Assembly (NCBI GenBank): GCA_902799875.1
Contig: CADCCH010000001.1
Location: 47,695-111,694 of the forward strand
Direction of reading: 5' to 3'
Source of the DNA: an uncultured Bacteroidales bacterium
Lineage (GTDB): Bacteria; Bacteroidota; Bacteroidia; Bacteroidales; Paludibacteraceae
Length of the DNA: 64,000 nucleotides
Position numbers and translations under genes: made by a program. Positions within the stretch are counted from its first letter, which is position 1; each line of letters opens with the position of its first letter. This document shows, piece by piece, positions 43,531-50,690 of the stretch. A model generated the notes under the pieces. It was not told where the DNA came from, searched no databases, and was given only the letters and a program-made list of their open reading frames with translations.

Positions 43531-43722
43531 GTCGTGTCGCTGTGTCGCTCTGTCGCTCTTTTAAAAATCTGTCGTGACGGTTTGACGGTTTGACGGTTTA
43601 AAAAAATGTCGTGACACTTTGAAACTTTGACACTTTTATCTATTTCGCTGTTTTACAGCATCTTATCTTTATTTCTTCCTTTTTGAAAGTGTCAAAGTGT
43701 CAAAACGACATTGCGACATCTT
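43531..43722. repeat. Cluster of four period-8 tracts upstream of the 2386-aa gene
   Basis: 43531-43562 (GTCGTGTC, GCTGTGTC, GCTCTGTC, GCTCTTTT); 43569-43600 (CTGTCGTG, ACGGTTTG, ACGGTTTG, ACGGTTTA); 43606-43637 (ATGTCGTG, ACACTTTG, AAACTTTG, ACACTTTT); 43683-43722 (TTGAAAGT, GTCAAAGT, GTCAAAAC, GACATTGC, GACATCTT). The last is roughly the inverted complement of the third, 45 bp away, so the pair could form a stem. Confidence 0.88.
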
Positions 43723-43753
43723 CCTTTTTTTGCTCATTTTTGGTCCTTTGGGA

Positions 43754-44611
43754 CTAATCCTCTTCTTTGTCTTCCAATTCCAATCTCGGTTCTTGTCCTT
43801 CGAAGAAGCGCTTTGCGCTCAGCGGACTTACCACCTCTCTGCCGGTTTTGGCTTCTAATTCTTTTCGTGCCACTCTCGCTACATCTTCTCCCTCAGCCGC
43901 ACATTGTTTGTTTTCATCTAACGTCTTCGGATCACGCGCTTTCGTAATACTCGTTGTCGATAACTCCGCTAACATATTCAGCACTAATTCCTCATTGGTC
44001 ATATTGTCGCGCAAGTTCTCTTTCTTTAGCCCCTTAAACTTCTTATACTGCCGCGCGGTCTTTCCCGACCATGCTTGATAGATAATGTCCGTCAGCGTTG
44101 CATATTCTTGCCCCTCTTGCACTCCGTGCTGATCCCATTGGTCTGTCAAGTCCTTGCGAATCTCAATACTCTTCAACCGCTGATTAATCCAGTTGTCCGA
44201 ATACCCGAGACGCTTATAATCCCGCAAAGCCTGCTGAATACTCAATTCCGGATCCTGCAGTTGGTTCAAACGTTCTTGTCCTACTCGTGCCAGCCACAAC
44301 TTAAACGGCTCCGCTTTCTTACTCGGTATTGATTGTATGAGGCGCAGAATTTGCTCGGTATCCGCCACATCCGTTAAATATCTTTTACCATCAGCAGCTT
44401 GCAATTTCAGTTGTCCCACGTTTTGGGACAACTCACTTCCCTCAGTCTCCAATTTAGTTTTTAAGGCATTCCAGTATTTGCGTGGACGAGGACTCTTTGT
44501 CAGTACGGCAATGACATCCACCACCGAGAAGAACCATTTCTCTTGGTCCTCATCCCAAACGGTGCGTATCTTCGCTTGCTCGAATAGTTTTATTACTTCC
44601 TGCTGTGGCAT
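43754..44611 (-). CDS. BRO-N / DinD-like protein
   Basis: About 285 aa. The N-terminal ~110 residues form a Bro-N (prophage antirepressor-like) domain: IKLFEQAKIRTVWDEDQEKWFFSVVDVIAVLTKSPRPRKYWNAL, LKLQAADGKRYLTDVADTEQILRLIQSIPSKKAEPFKLWLARVG. The C-terminal part (LTDIIYQAWSGKTARQYKKFKGLKKENLRDNMTNEELVLNMLAE, EDVARVARKELEAKTG) resembles the C-terminal half of DNA-damage-inducible protein D. I start at MPQQEVIKLF (44611), preceded by AAGGAGAT; the frame extends 16 codons further up. No phage genes are nearby. It has its own promoter at 44720-44751 with an upstream 24-bp element. Confidence 0.85.
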   Translation of the reverse strand: MPQQEVIKLFEQAKIRTVWDEDQEKWFFSVVDVIAVLTKSPRPRKYWNALKTKLETEGSELSQNVGQLKLQAADGKRYLTDVADTEQILRLIQSIPSKKAEPFKLWLARVGQERLNQLQDPELSIQQALRDYKRLGYSDNWINQRLKSIEIRKDLTDQWDQHGVQEGQEYATLTDIIYQAWSGKTARQYKKFKGLKKENLRDNMTNEELVLNMLAELSTTSITKARDPKTLDENKQCAAEGEDVARVARKELEAKTGREVVSPLSAKRFFEGQEPRLELEDKEED

Positions 44612-44719
44612 ATATCTCCTTTTCTTAAACTTTGGCAATCTGCTAAACGCACTTAACAAAATGTCCTATTATTAAGATTTTGCTAAATACATTTACTTGT
44701 TTGCCGCTTAAAAAGCGTG

Positions 44720-44751
44720 CAAAATTAATATTTTTTTTTGAATTGTGCAAG
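44720..44751 (-). promoter_or_regulatory. Promoter of the BRO/DinD-like gene
   Basis: CTTGCACAATTC, A9, TAT, TAATTTTG on the minus strand; 24-nt spacing. Confidence 0.82.
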
Positions 44752-44780
44752 TTTTCTCACGTATATACGCGCGCAAAATT

Positions 44781-44804
44781 AATAAGGTATAGCCGATTCT
44801 TAAA
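44781..44804 (-). promoter_or_regulatory. 24-bp conserved upstream element, copy 1
   Basis: Minus strand TTTAAGAATCGG CTATACCTTATT. Begins 30 bp upstream of the promoter's TTTG. Copy 2 at 47053-47076 differs at one base and has the same spacing to its promoter. Confidence 0.7.
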
Positions 44805-44819
44805 AAATGAACATAAAAA

Positions 44820-44847
44820 ATGCGACATAGATCACTCTATGTCGCAT
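44820..44847 (-). terminator. Intrinsic terminator of the 693-aa secreted protein gene
   Basis: Perfect 12-bp stem ATGCGACATAGA / TCTATGTCGCAT with a 4-nt loop, followed on the minus strand by a T run; 21 bp beyond the stop codon. Confidence 0.93.
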
Positions 44848-44868
44848 TCATCTTAATAAACGGAAATT

Positions 44869-46950
44869 TTACTTCACTTCGCGTCCCTCTGCGGTGAACA
44901 ACCGCTCACCACGACGGATGTACAGCGTACCGTTACGGAACTCCTTAACAGCCTCCGAATTGGCATTTACGCGCTCCAGAGCCGTCGTCTCTCCCGGGTT
45001 TTGCTCCTTCGGAGTAACCGTCACAATCAGTTCGATATAATTCGGACCGCATACAACGGGTTCATCAAAATACTGATGGAAGATTAACTCGGAAGCATCC
45101 TCGCTTTCTACAGTCGGATACGTGCCGCTAACGGTGTCTTCGCCAATAACCCACTCGCCTTCCGGAAGGATCACTTCGTTACCGCTAACAATCGTATCAT
45201 ACAGTACTATCAGATCGGTCGTCGGAAGCAACATAGCTTCTACGTAAATAATCGTGTCGCGTACATCGCCTTCCGCGTAGATCGTATCCAGCGCGTTCTC
45301 ATAGTACCATTTGCCGCGGTATTCAGCCGAATCACCGGTACAGAAACCGATCGGATAATATACCTCCAGGGTATCCATCTTGTTGACGGTCAGCGTCAGG
45401 GTGACGGTCGAGTCGCAACCGGCTGCATTCGATGTCACAAAAATCACCGTGTGTACGCCTACGGTCGAGTCCTTGAGCGAGATTCCGTTCCACTCCGCAT
45501 CATCGCCATAAACGATGGTCTTGGTATCTGTACCCGTTGTCGGCTGCAGAACAGTTACGGTTACATTATAAACCGTGTCACACGTAGCGCCCGTTACGTT
45601 CACCGGATACGTTCCTGCCTCTGAATATTCCACACCACGGAAGAAATCCGACCCTCCTTCGCAGAACTGCAAATCTACCGGCACATTCAATGTCTCCATC
45701 TTATTTACCGTCAGCGTCAGTGTGATTGTGTGCAGACCACCGGTCGCATTCGTTGTCTCAAAAACAACATAATGTACGCCTACTGTAGAATCTTTCAAGG
45801 CTATTCCATTCCATTCTTTTTCATCTCCATATGTAATCGTCATATTCTCTTCCGCCGAAGTAACTTGTCCGGCAATTGTGAACGTACGAACTACATCCGC
45901 AGCGGCATTGAACTTATAGTTACCTGCTTGCTTAGCTGTCACCGACACTTCGCCTGCATACAGCTTAACAAAAGAACCGTTCTCAAATTTCAGAACGTCA
46001 GGATTCGAAATTTCGTATGTTACATCCAAACCGCTGGTCGCACTCGCCAAAACTATTGCATCTTCCCAAGCATACTCCTCAGCCGGTTCCCAGTTGATAG
46101 ATTGGTCTACTTTAAGACCCGTACCGGTTACATTAAATGTACATGTGTTTGTTCCGTCAGAAATGGTTATAGTACCTTCATATTCTTGCTCTGCTTGTGG
46201 ACAGAAATATACACCGAAGTTATAATTTGCCACATTGCCCAATTTGCTTCCGCCGGCTTCACCGTTACCAGTCTTTGTAGCACAAGCGTTAGCTCCTACT
46301 GCATAGACTAATGCAGCTGTATTATCTGCGCTACCTACGCGGAATACTTCAGGAATGCTACTGGTAATGGTCAAATCACCGTTGGTATAGAACGAACGGA
46401 AATTTACCATATACGGCTCGGACACTTCATCAATAGCCAACTCACCGAATGCTTTGTCTTCCCAGGTGGCCTTTCCATTAACGGTGCCATTCTCAAATAG
46501 AATGTGGTGCTTCATCGGTAAACGCAAATTAGCGACCGTACAACCATAAGTGGTATGCATTGAGAATTTGAACTTGCGCAAAGTATTTGGATTCTGTACA
46601 GAGTAAGACTCGTTCTGGAATGAAGTTTTATCTGTACGCACGCCATACTCAACTACTCGAGTTGCCTCCCCATACGAACTGCCGTTTGTACTCTCGTAGA
46701 AATCCAGATCCAAACTTCCGTAGTTGTTTCCAACAAAGTACTTACGGTTTTTGCATTGAAAGGTCATCGTGGACTCTGAAGGAGAAAATACAGTAAACTC
46801 TTGTTCCTGCGTCTCGTCTCCCCATAAGCCGCTAACCGAAATGGAATATTCCTGATTCGATAATAACGAATACCACTGTCCACTGTAGTACGATTGAGCA
46901 GATACACTCATTGCCATAAAGGCAAACAAAATAGTAAATAATTTTTTCAT
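44869..46950 (-). CDS. Secreted protein with two MBG-like repeats and C-terminal tail
   Basis: 693 aa. Signal peptide MKKLFTILFAFMAMSVSAQ. The N-terminal half is beta-rich without a recognised domain. There is an Ig-like stretch near residue 300 (YAWEDAIVLASATSGLDVTYEISNPDVLKF). Then come two ~115-residue repeats sharing YGD-x2-EWNGI-x-LKDSTVGVH and TLTLTVNKM-(E/D)-TL. C-terminal tail EAVKEFRNGTLYIRRGERLFTAEGREVK belongs to the tail family of this window. Promoter 46992-47023 with a 24-bp element upstream, and a strong terminator downstream, so it is a single-gene unit. Likely surface protein. Confidence 0.88.
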   Translation of the reverse strand: MKKLFTILFAFMAMSVSAQSYYSGQWYSLLSNQEYSISVSGLWGDETQEQEFTVFSPSESTMTFQCKNRKYFVGNNYGSLDLDFYESTNGSSYGEATRVVEYGVRTDKTSFQNESYSVQNPNTLRKFKFSMHTTYGCTVANLRLPMKHHILFENGTVNGKATWEDKAFGELAIDEVSEPYMVNFRSFYTNGDLTITSSIPEVFRVGSADNTAALVYAVGANACATKTGNGEAGGSKLGNVANYNFGVYFCPQAEQEYEGTITISDGTNTCTFNVTGTGLKVDQSINWEPAEEYAWEDAIVLASATSGLDVTYEISNPDVLKFENGSFVKLYAGEVSVTAKQAGNYKFNAAADVVRTFTIAGQVTSAEENMTITYGDEKEWNGIALKDSTVGVHYVVFETTNATGGLHTITLTLTVNKMETLNVPVDLQFCEGGSDFFRGVEYSEAGTYPVNVTGATCDTVYNVTVTVLQPTTGTDTKTIVYGDDAEWNGISLKDSTVGVHTVIFVTSNAAGCDSTVTLTLTVNKMDTLEVYYPIGFCTGDSAEYRGKWYYENALDTIYAEGDVRDTIIYVEAMLLPTTDLIVLYDTIVSGNEVILPEGEWVIGEDTVSGTYPTVESEDASELIFHQYFDEPVVCGPNYIELIVTVTPKEQNPGETTALERVNANSEAVKEFRNGTLYIRRGERLFTAEGREVK

Positions 46951-46991
46951 ACTTTTTTATATAAATCTTAATATTTGCACCAAAAAACGTA

Positions 46992-47023
46992 CAAAATTAC
47001 AATATTTCTTTGAAATATACAAA
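46992..47023 (-). promoter_or_regulatory. Promoter of the 693-aa secreted protein gene
   Basis: TTTGTATATTTC ... ATTG TAATTTTG on the minus strand; 24-nt spacing; 41 nt from box end to the ATG. Confidence 0.85.
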
Positions 47024-47052
47024 AAAATCGCACACTTTCGCACGCGATTAAT

Positions 47053-47076
47053 AATAAGGTGTAGCCGATTCTTAAA
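47053..47076 (-). promoter_or_regulatory. 24-bp conserved upstream element, copy 2
   Basis: Minus strand TTTAAGAATCGG CTACACCTTATT; begins 30 bp upstream of the promoter's TTTG, exactly as copy 1. Confidence 0.7.
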
Positions 47077-47097
47077 GATAAGACCGTTTGACTGCCA

Positions 47098-47118
47098 GGA
47101 TACAGAATACAGAGTACA
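47098..47118. repeat. Short period-7 tract
   Basis: Three units GGATACA, GAATACA, GAGTACA just downstream of the PqqD-like gene stop. Confidence 0.65.
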
Positions 47119-47124
47119 GACCTA

Positions 47125-47394
47125 TTATGCTTCAATGACTCCTGCCTCTTTCCAAGACTCAATCGTAGCCGTAACATCTGTCATGGCCTGTTCGGGGCTC
47201 ACTTCATACTCCGCACAGAGCGCTTTGCAGAGCGATTGGGCATCAAACTCCCCTTTCTCGGCTTCGCTCCAGAGGAAAGCGGCTGTCTCATTGAGAGTGA
47301 TCATCTTATTGAAATTGATGAGCGCCATCGACTCTCCCACCAAAATGTACTCGTTGCCTAATTTACGCAACTTAAATCCTTCAATTGTTCTCAT
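47125..47394 (-). CDS. PqqD-like (RRE-fold) protein
   Basis: 89 aa. MRTIEGFKLRKLGNEYILVGE, INFNKMITLNETAAFLWSEAEKG, LCAEYEVSPEQAMTDVTATIESWKEAGVIEA matches the PqqD family, small proteins that bind precursor peptides for RiPP-modifying enzymes. It lies 7 bp after an S24/S26 peptidase gene. No radical SAM enzyme, ABC transporter or obvious precursor is adjacent, so it may act with a partner elsewhere or as a stand-alone PqqD-like protein, which are common in Bacteroidales. Confidence 0.88.
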   Translation of the reverse strand: MRTIEGFKLRKLGNEYILVGESMALINFNKMITLNETAAFLWSEAEKGEFDAQSLCKALCAEYEVSPEQAMTDVTATIESWKEAGVIEA

Positions 47395-47401
47395 ATCATT
47401 T

Positions 47402-47851
47402 TTATTTATATAGCCATTTCACTGCAGTGTGCCGATAGATTTTCAGCAACCATTTCCGTACCGGCTTAAGGGCGAACCATAACTTGCCTCTTGTCAGCAT
47501 CTTACGACGACCTTTCGGGTTCTCAATTCGTATAACCCGACCTATTACATCCGCCGCCTTACAGCGTTCCTCTCCAGCCAGATTGCCGTCCCCCTGGAGC
47601 ACGAGCGTCTGCCCTTCTATCCGAATCAAACGATGCAGCACGTACGTCTTATGTCCGCAGAGCGTCTCTACTTCCGCCAGTAAGATATCGCCCTTTCTCG
47701 GTTCACGCTTCAACGGCGCCAGGACCACGCTATCACGATCGCCCTCGATGAACGGTCGCATACTCACGCCGGACGGCGTAAACCGCACCTCTTTCCCTTC
47801 AGCCAACAAACGAGCCAACTCCGGAATCAATATGTCATTCGCGATCTTCAT
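47402..47851 (-). CDS. S24/S26-family peptidase
   Basis: 149 aa. Contains the Ser box FTPSGVSMRPFIEGDRDSVVLAPL and the Lys-region KTYVLHRLIRIEGQTLVLQGDGNLAGEE of signal-peptidase-I-like enzymes, with a basic C-terminus (RRKMLTRGKLWFALKPVRKWLLKIY). No N-terminal membrane anchor is visible, unlike LepB at 21692. It is coupled to the gene at 47851 (1-bp overlap) and to the PqqD-like gene. Probably cleaves a specific substrate; the partner is not known. Confidence 0.85.
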   Translation of the reverse strand: MKIANDILIPELARLLAEGKEVRFTPSGVSMRPFIEGDRDSVVLAPLKREPRKGDILLAEVETLCGHKTYVLHRLIRIEGQTLVLQGDGNLAGEERCKAADVIGRVIRIENPKGRRKMLTRGKLWFALKPVRKWLLKIYRHTAVKWLYK

Positions 47852-48387
47852 TATTCGACGTATCGGAAACAGTTACATTTCTCCATAAAATAGGTAATGG
47901 TCCGGATAGCAACGGTAGGAGTGTAGGTATTGGTGATTTTCACATAATAACTGTCGTGCATAATAGATGGGATATCGATGGAGCCTTTTTGATAAGTACT
48001 TTCAACAGAGACCAATTCCCATTTAGCACTATCCTGCGAAATATAAACTTGTACATTTTCGCATTTTGAATAGGGATCATGGGTGATCTGCAAACCTACC
48101 AAATCCGATATCTTTGTGGTTGTTACCGTTCCGTTTTTAGGTAATATAATAGATACCTTACCACCAATAGAGGGGAGGGGGGGATATAAACCAAATACGG
48201 CATCTTTATGTCCGGAGCAGGTATAGGTCACAAAATCCGTTGTACCTACCCGATTGTCCGGGGAGTACGTCAGCTCTTTACCCGAAATCTTATGAAATTC
48301 CTGTTCCTCGCTCCATCTCTGCGCGTTGGCGCAAAGCGGACAGAGCGTCAGTAAGCACAAAGTTATATATACATTCGTTCTTTTCAT
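47851..48387 (-). CDS. Small secreted protein, function unknown
   Basis: 178 aa from the ATG at 48387 (MKRTNVYITLCLLTLCPLCANAQ, signal peptide with an AxA-type cut). The body has beta-strand-like blocks, for instance GGKVSIILPKNGTVTTTKISDLVGLQITHD and YYVKITNTYTPTVAIRTITYFMEKCNC; it could be a small jelly-roll or discoidin-like domain but I do not recognise a family. A start 8 codons upstream would overlap the promoter. First gene of a three-gene operon with the peptidase and PqqD-like genes, and perhaps their substrate or partner. Confidence 0.78.
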   Translation of the reverse strand: MKRTNVYITLCLLTLCPLCANAQRWSEEQEFHKISGKELTYSPDNRVGTTDFVTYTCSGHKDAVFGLYPPLPSIGGKVSIILPKNGTVTTTKISDLVGLQITHDPYSKCENVQVYISQDSAKWELVSVESTYQKGSIDIPSIMHDSYYVKITNTYTPTVAIRTITYFMEKCNCFRYVE

Positions 48388-48408
48388 CCGTGATTTACAA
48401 ATCGGGTG

Positions 48409-48440
48409 CAAAGGTACTACAAAAATCGCACATACGCAAA
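48409..48440 (-). promoter_or_regulatory. Promoter of the secreted protein/peptidase/PqqD operon
   Basis: TTTGCGTATGTG ... GTAG TACCTTTG on the minus strand; 24-nt spacing. Confidence 0.87.
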
Positions 48441-48498
48441 TTTGAAAGTGTAAAAATTGACGATTTATGTAAAAAAATGCAAAATCTTCACCTTATTA

Positions 48499-48530
48499 TT
48501 TGCGTATGTGCGCGAAAAGCAGTATTTTTG
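48499..48530 (+). promoter_or_regulatory. Promoter of the 638-aa secreted protein gene
   Basis: TTTGCGTATGTG ... GCAG TATTTTTG; 24-nt spacing; predicted leader about 190 nt. Confidence 0.85.
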
Positions 48531-48572
48531 TACCCGATTTGCAAAGTGAATATAGCAAAACTACAAAACACA

Positions 48573-48597
48573 ATAAAAACCAATTTTTTCGTTTAAC
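48573..48597 (+). repeat. 25-bp leader element, copy 1
   Basis: ATAAAAACCAATT TTTTCGTTTAAC, identical at 50652-50676. Both copies precede secreted-protein genes in the same orientation. Confidence 0.85.
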
Positions 48598-48624
48598 CAA
48601 AAACATTAATGAAGGTTCGTGCAA

Positions 48625-48655
48625 GTCGAGTGTAAGTTCGCTTACGCAACTCGAC
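48625..48655 (+). promoter_or_regulatory. Leader hairpin with TTCG tetraloop
   Basis: GTCGAGT (48625-48631) pairs with ACTCGAC (48649-48655); GTAAG (48632-48636) with CTTAC (48641-48645), loop TTCG, 3-nt bulge GCA. Twelve base pairs in the transcript leader. Confidence 0.75.
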
Positions 48656-48681
48656 GAAGCCGAAGCTCCAAAATTTTAAAA

Positions 48682-48752
48682 TCTATTAAAATTATGAAAA
48701 AGATTTTCACATTAGCTCTATTAAAATTATGAAAAAGATTTTCACATTAGCT
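48682..48752 (+). repeat. 35-bp perfect tandem duplication of the start region
   Basis: 48683-48717 and 48718-48752 are identical: upstream bases, ATG and first eight codons are doubled. Because 35 is not a multiple of 3, the first ATG opens a separate 12-codon frame. Confidence 0.92.
48694..48732 (+). CDS. 12-codon leader ORF made by the duplication
   Basis: MKKIFTLALLKL and stop; the TGA overlaps the ATG of the 638-aa gene as ATGA. It could mediate translational coupling, or simply be an innocuous by-product of slippage. No other evidence of expression. Confidence 0.4.
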   Translation: MKKIFTLALLKL

Positions 48753-50645
48753 GCTGCCGTTCTGGTTGCACTGACGATGAATGCGCAGACAACCGAATTC
48801 CTTTGGCAGTATGACGGATCTTCTATTTATGGAGACGGTAGCAACAATGGTATTTTCGATGTTGCAAATGATGCTAACGGCATTGTTAAATTCGTTACCT
48901 ACGAAAAGAAGAAAACATCTGCTGATGGCACGAGTGCCTATGCAGCAACCGTTACAGACGATGACCTGAAACCGGCTATCACAAAGGTCTGCAAACTGGG
49001 TAACAACGGTGCTCATCTCCGCATTTCTCCTGCTTCCGGCAACTTCCAAGCAGGTGACACGTTGTTTATCTGCGGATACAAAGAGTACATTGTTTCCACA
49101 TCTGAAGACCCTACCAGTACTGCAAAAATCACAACGGCTGATGGCGGTGCAGTTATCATTGCAGAAGTTTTAGCTACTGGAGACGCTAAAGGCAGTTGTG
49201 CAGTTGGCTATGTAGTTCTTCCTGAAGGTTTTGCAGAGACTAATGAGATTTACATCTCTCGTGCCAATGGCAATTCTGCTGGTGTAGCAGCTATCAAAGT
49301 GGTTCGTCCCGAGCAAAAGACCATCGTTTCGACGGTAGAGACTCTGACGGCCGTTACTATTAACGACGTAGCTATCAGCGCAACTGATCTCGCCTCTCTA
49401 GTATCAAACAAGTATCTTTTCCTTGCGGATGCGTATGTTACCGCTCCGGTCGTTAAGTTCACGAAGCACACCGTCATCACCTACGATGATCAATCGACCA
49501 AGGAGAAAGACGAAGTCATTGAAGTAACCTCCCAGCCAGAAACTACTACATGGAGTGCTTCTGCTACGATCAATGGTAACTCATACTATGTATATACTTC
49601 AAAAGCTGCCAGCCGCACCGTTACCTACATGTATGGCGAGCAAGTTCTGGGTACTGAAATCGTTGCGGCTAACGGAAATCCGGCAGAATACGCACAATAT
49701 GAGACCATGCCTCTTGCAACCTTCGGCGGATGGTACAAAGACGCTGATTTGACCCAGGCTGTAGCCAATATAGCAGCTGAGGTTATCTCTGTTGATGCTA
49801 TCTACTATGCTATGTTCACAAAGGCATACCTCCACGCGAATGTCAATATCGAGCAACTCGTTTTAGACTACGGCACCAGCTATGACATCCGTTCCGCTCT
49901 CACCGCTGCAGGTTGGGCTTATAAGGACCTCAACGATCTGGATACACTCAACGATATCGAGAACAAAACAGCACGTAACGAACCTTTCTTGGGGCTAAAA
50001 CTCAAAACCACAGGTGCATACGTTCAAGGTTGGCTGCCGTCAGACGGTCTGCTGATTGTGAAATTCGGTAACGTGGGCTGCGATATCAAGGTAACCGTCA
50101 AGGGCGCTAACACCGACCTGGAAGCAACCTACACCAAAGACCAATTGGCAGAACAAAATTATGAATTCCCCGTATATGGTTTCACCGAGGAGGTATTGGT
50201 AACATTCACCACAACCGGTAGCAGTACCGTTGTACTGAAACAGCTAATGATGGACGAGATTGCTGAGGTTACTCTTCCGGCTCCAAGTGCATATCTGGTA
50301 TCCTGCGAAGAGGCTGAACACGGAGAAATTAAGGCTTCATGGCCGAATAAGAAATACCGCACACCGATAGGCGAGACTGTTACCCTGACCGTAACTCCTA
50401 ATAGCGGCTACAAAGTAGTTGACGTACAGGTTGACGGCGTTTCACTGAACGCAGTTGAAGGCGTTTACTCATTCGTTATGCCGGCTAAGGACGTTACTGT
50501 AACCGCTTCCTTCGAGCAGGATGAAGCTTCTGCGATCAGCAACACCAACGCTAACGTGAAGGCTGTGAAGGTGGTTCGTAACGGACAACTCTTCATCGAG
50601 AAGAATGGTGTCGTTTATAACGCACAAGGTGCAATCGTAAAATAA
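48729..50645 (+). CDS. Secreted InlB-repeat protein with C-terminal tail
   Basis: 638 aa. Signal peptide MKKIFTLAAAVLVALTMNAQ. The N-terminal ~180 residues are a beta-rich module ending IYISRANGNSAGVAAIKVVRPEQK. Residues about 292-365 form an InlB-like repeat (TVTYMYGEQVLGTEIV...FGGWYKDADLTQAV). Residues about 519-590 form a bacterial repeat of the GYKV...MPAKDVTVTASF type. The tail NVKAVKVVRNGQLFIEKNGVVYNAQGAIVK is nearly identical to those of the next two genes. Probably exported by a tail-recognising system and displayed at the surface. Confidence 0.88.
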   Translation: MKKIFTLAAAVLVALTMNAQTTEFLWQYDGSSIYGDGSNNGIFDVANDANGIVKFVTYEKKKTSADGTSAYAATVTDDDLKPAITKVCKLGNNGAHLRISPASGNFQAGDTLFICGYKEYIVSTSEDPTSTAKITTADGGAVIIAEVLATGDAKGSCAVGYVVLPEGFAETNEIYISRANGNSAGVAAIKVVRPEQKTIVSTVETLTAVTINDVAISATDLASLVSNKYLFLADAYVTAPVVKFTKHTVITYDDQSTKEKDEVIEVTSQPETTTWSASATINGNSYYVYTSKAASRTVTYMYGEQVLGTEIVAANGNPAEYAQYETMPLATFGGWYKDADLTQAVANIAAEVISVDAIYYAMFTKAYLHANVNIEQLVLDYGTSYDIRSALTAAGWAYKDLNDLDTLNDIENKTARNEPFLGLKLKTTGAYVQGWLPSDGLLIVKFGNVGCDIKVTVKGANTDLEATYTKDQLAEQNYEFPVYGFTEEVLVTFTTTGSSTVVLKQLMMDEIAEVTLPAPSAYLVSCEEAEHGEIKASWPNKKYRTPIGETVTLTVTPNSGYKVVDVQVDGVSLNAVEGVYSFVMPAKDVTVTASFEQDEASAISNTNANVKAVKVVRNGQLFIEKNGVVYNAQGAIVK

Positions 50646-50651
50646 ATTTAT

Positions 50652-50676
50652 ATAAAAACCAATTTTTTCGTTTAAC
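50652..50676 (+). repeat. 25-bp leader element, copy 2
   Basis: Identical to 48573-48597; lies in the 45-bp gap before the 216-aa protein gene. Confidence 0.85.
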
Positions 50677-50690
50677 TAATTAAAAAAACA

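Larger units (their letters stand above)
48388..48728. other. Divergent control region with long leader
   Basis: 341 bp without a full gene. It contains two divergent promoters (48409-48440 minus, 48499-48530 plus), a 25-bp element repeated before the next gene, a UUCG-loop hairpin, and a duplicated start region with a 12-codon ORF. Confidence 0.75.

Noticed and set aside
43531..43722. Could the repeat cluster be a CRISPR array?
   Set aside because: Units are 8 bp without unique spacers, and no cas gene is present.
43754..44611. BRO/antirepressor-like gene as a sign of a prophage
   Set aside because: No integrase, structural, lysis or packaging gene, nor attachment repeat, is visible nearby; BRO/DinD-like genes also occur as solitary chromosomal genes.
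46968..47177. Possible 69-aa minus ORF between the PqqD-like and 693-aa genes
   Set aside because: It overlaps the PqqD-like gene end, runs across the 24-bp element and the promoter, and has no homologue-like features.
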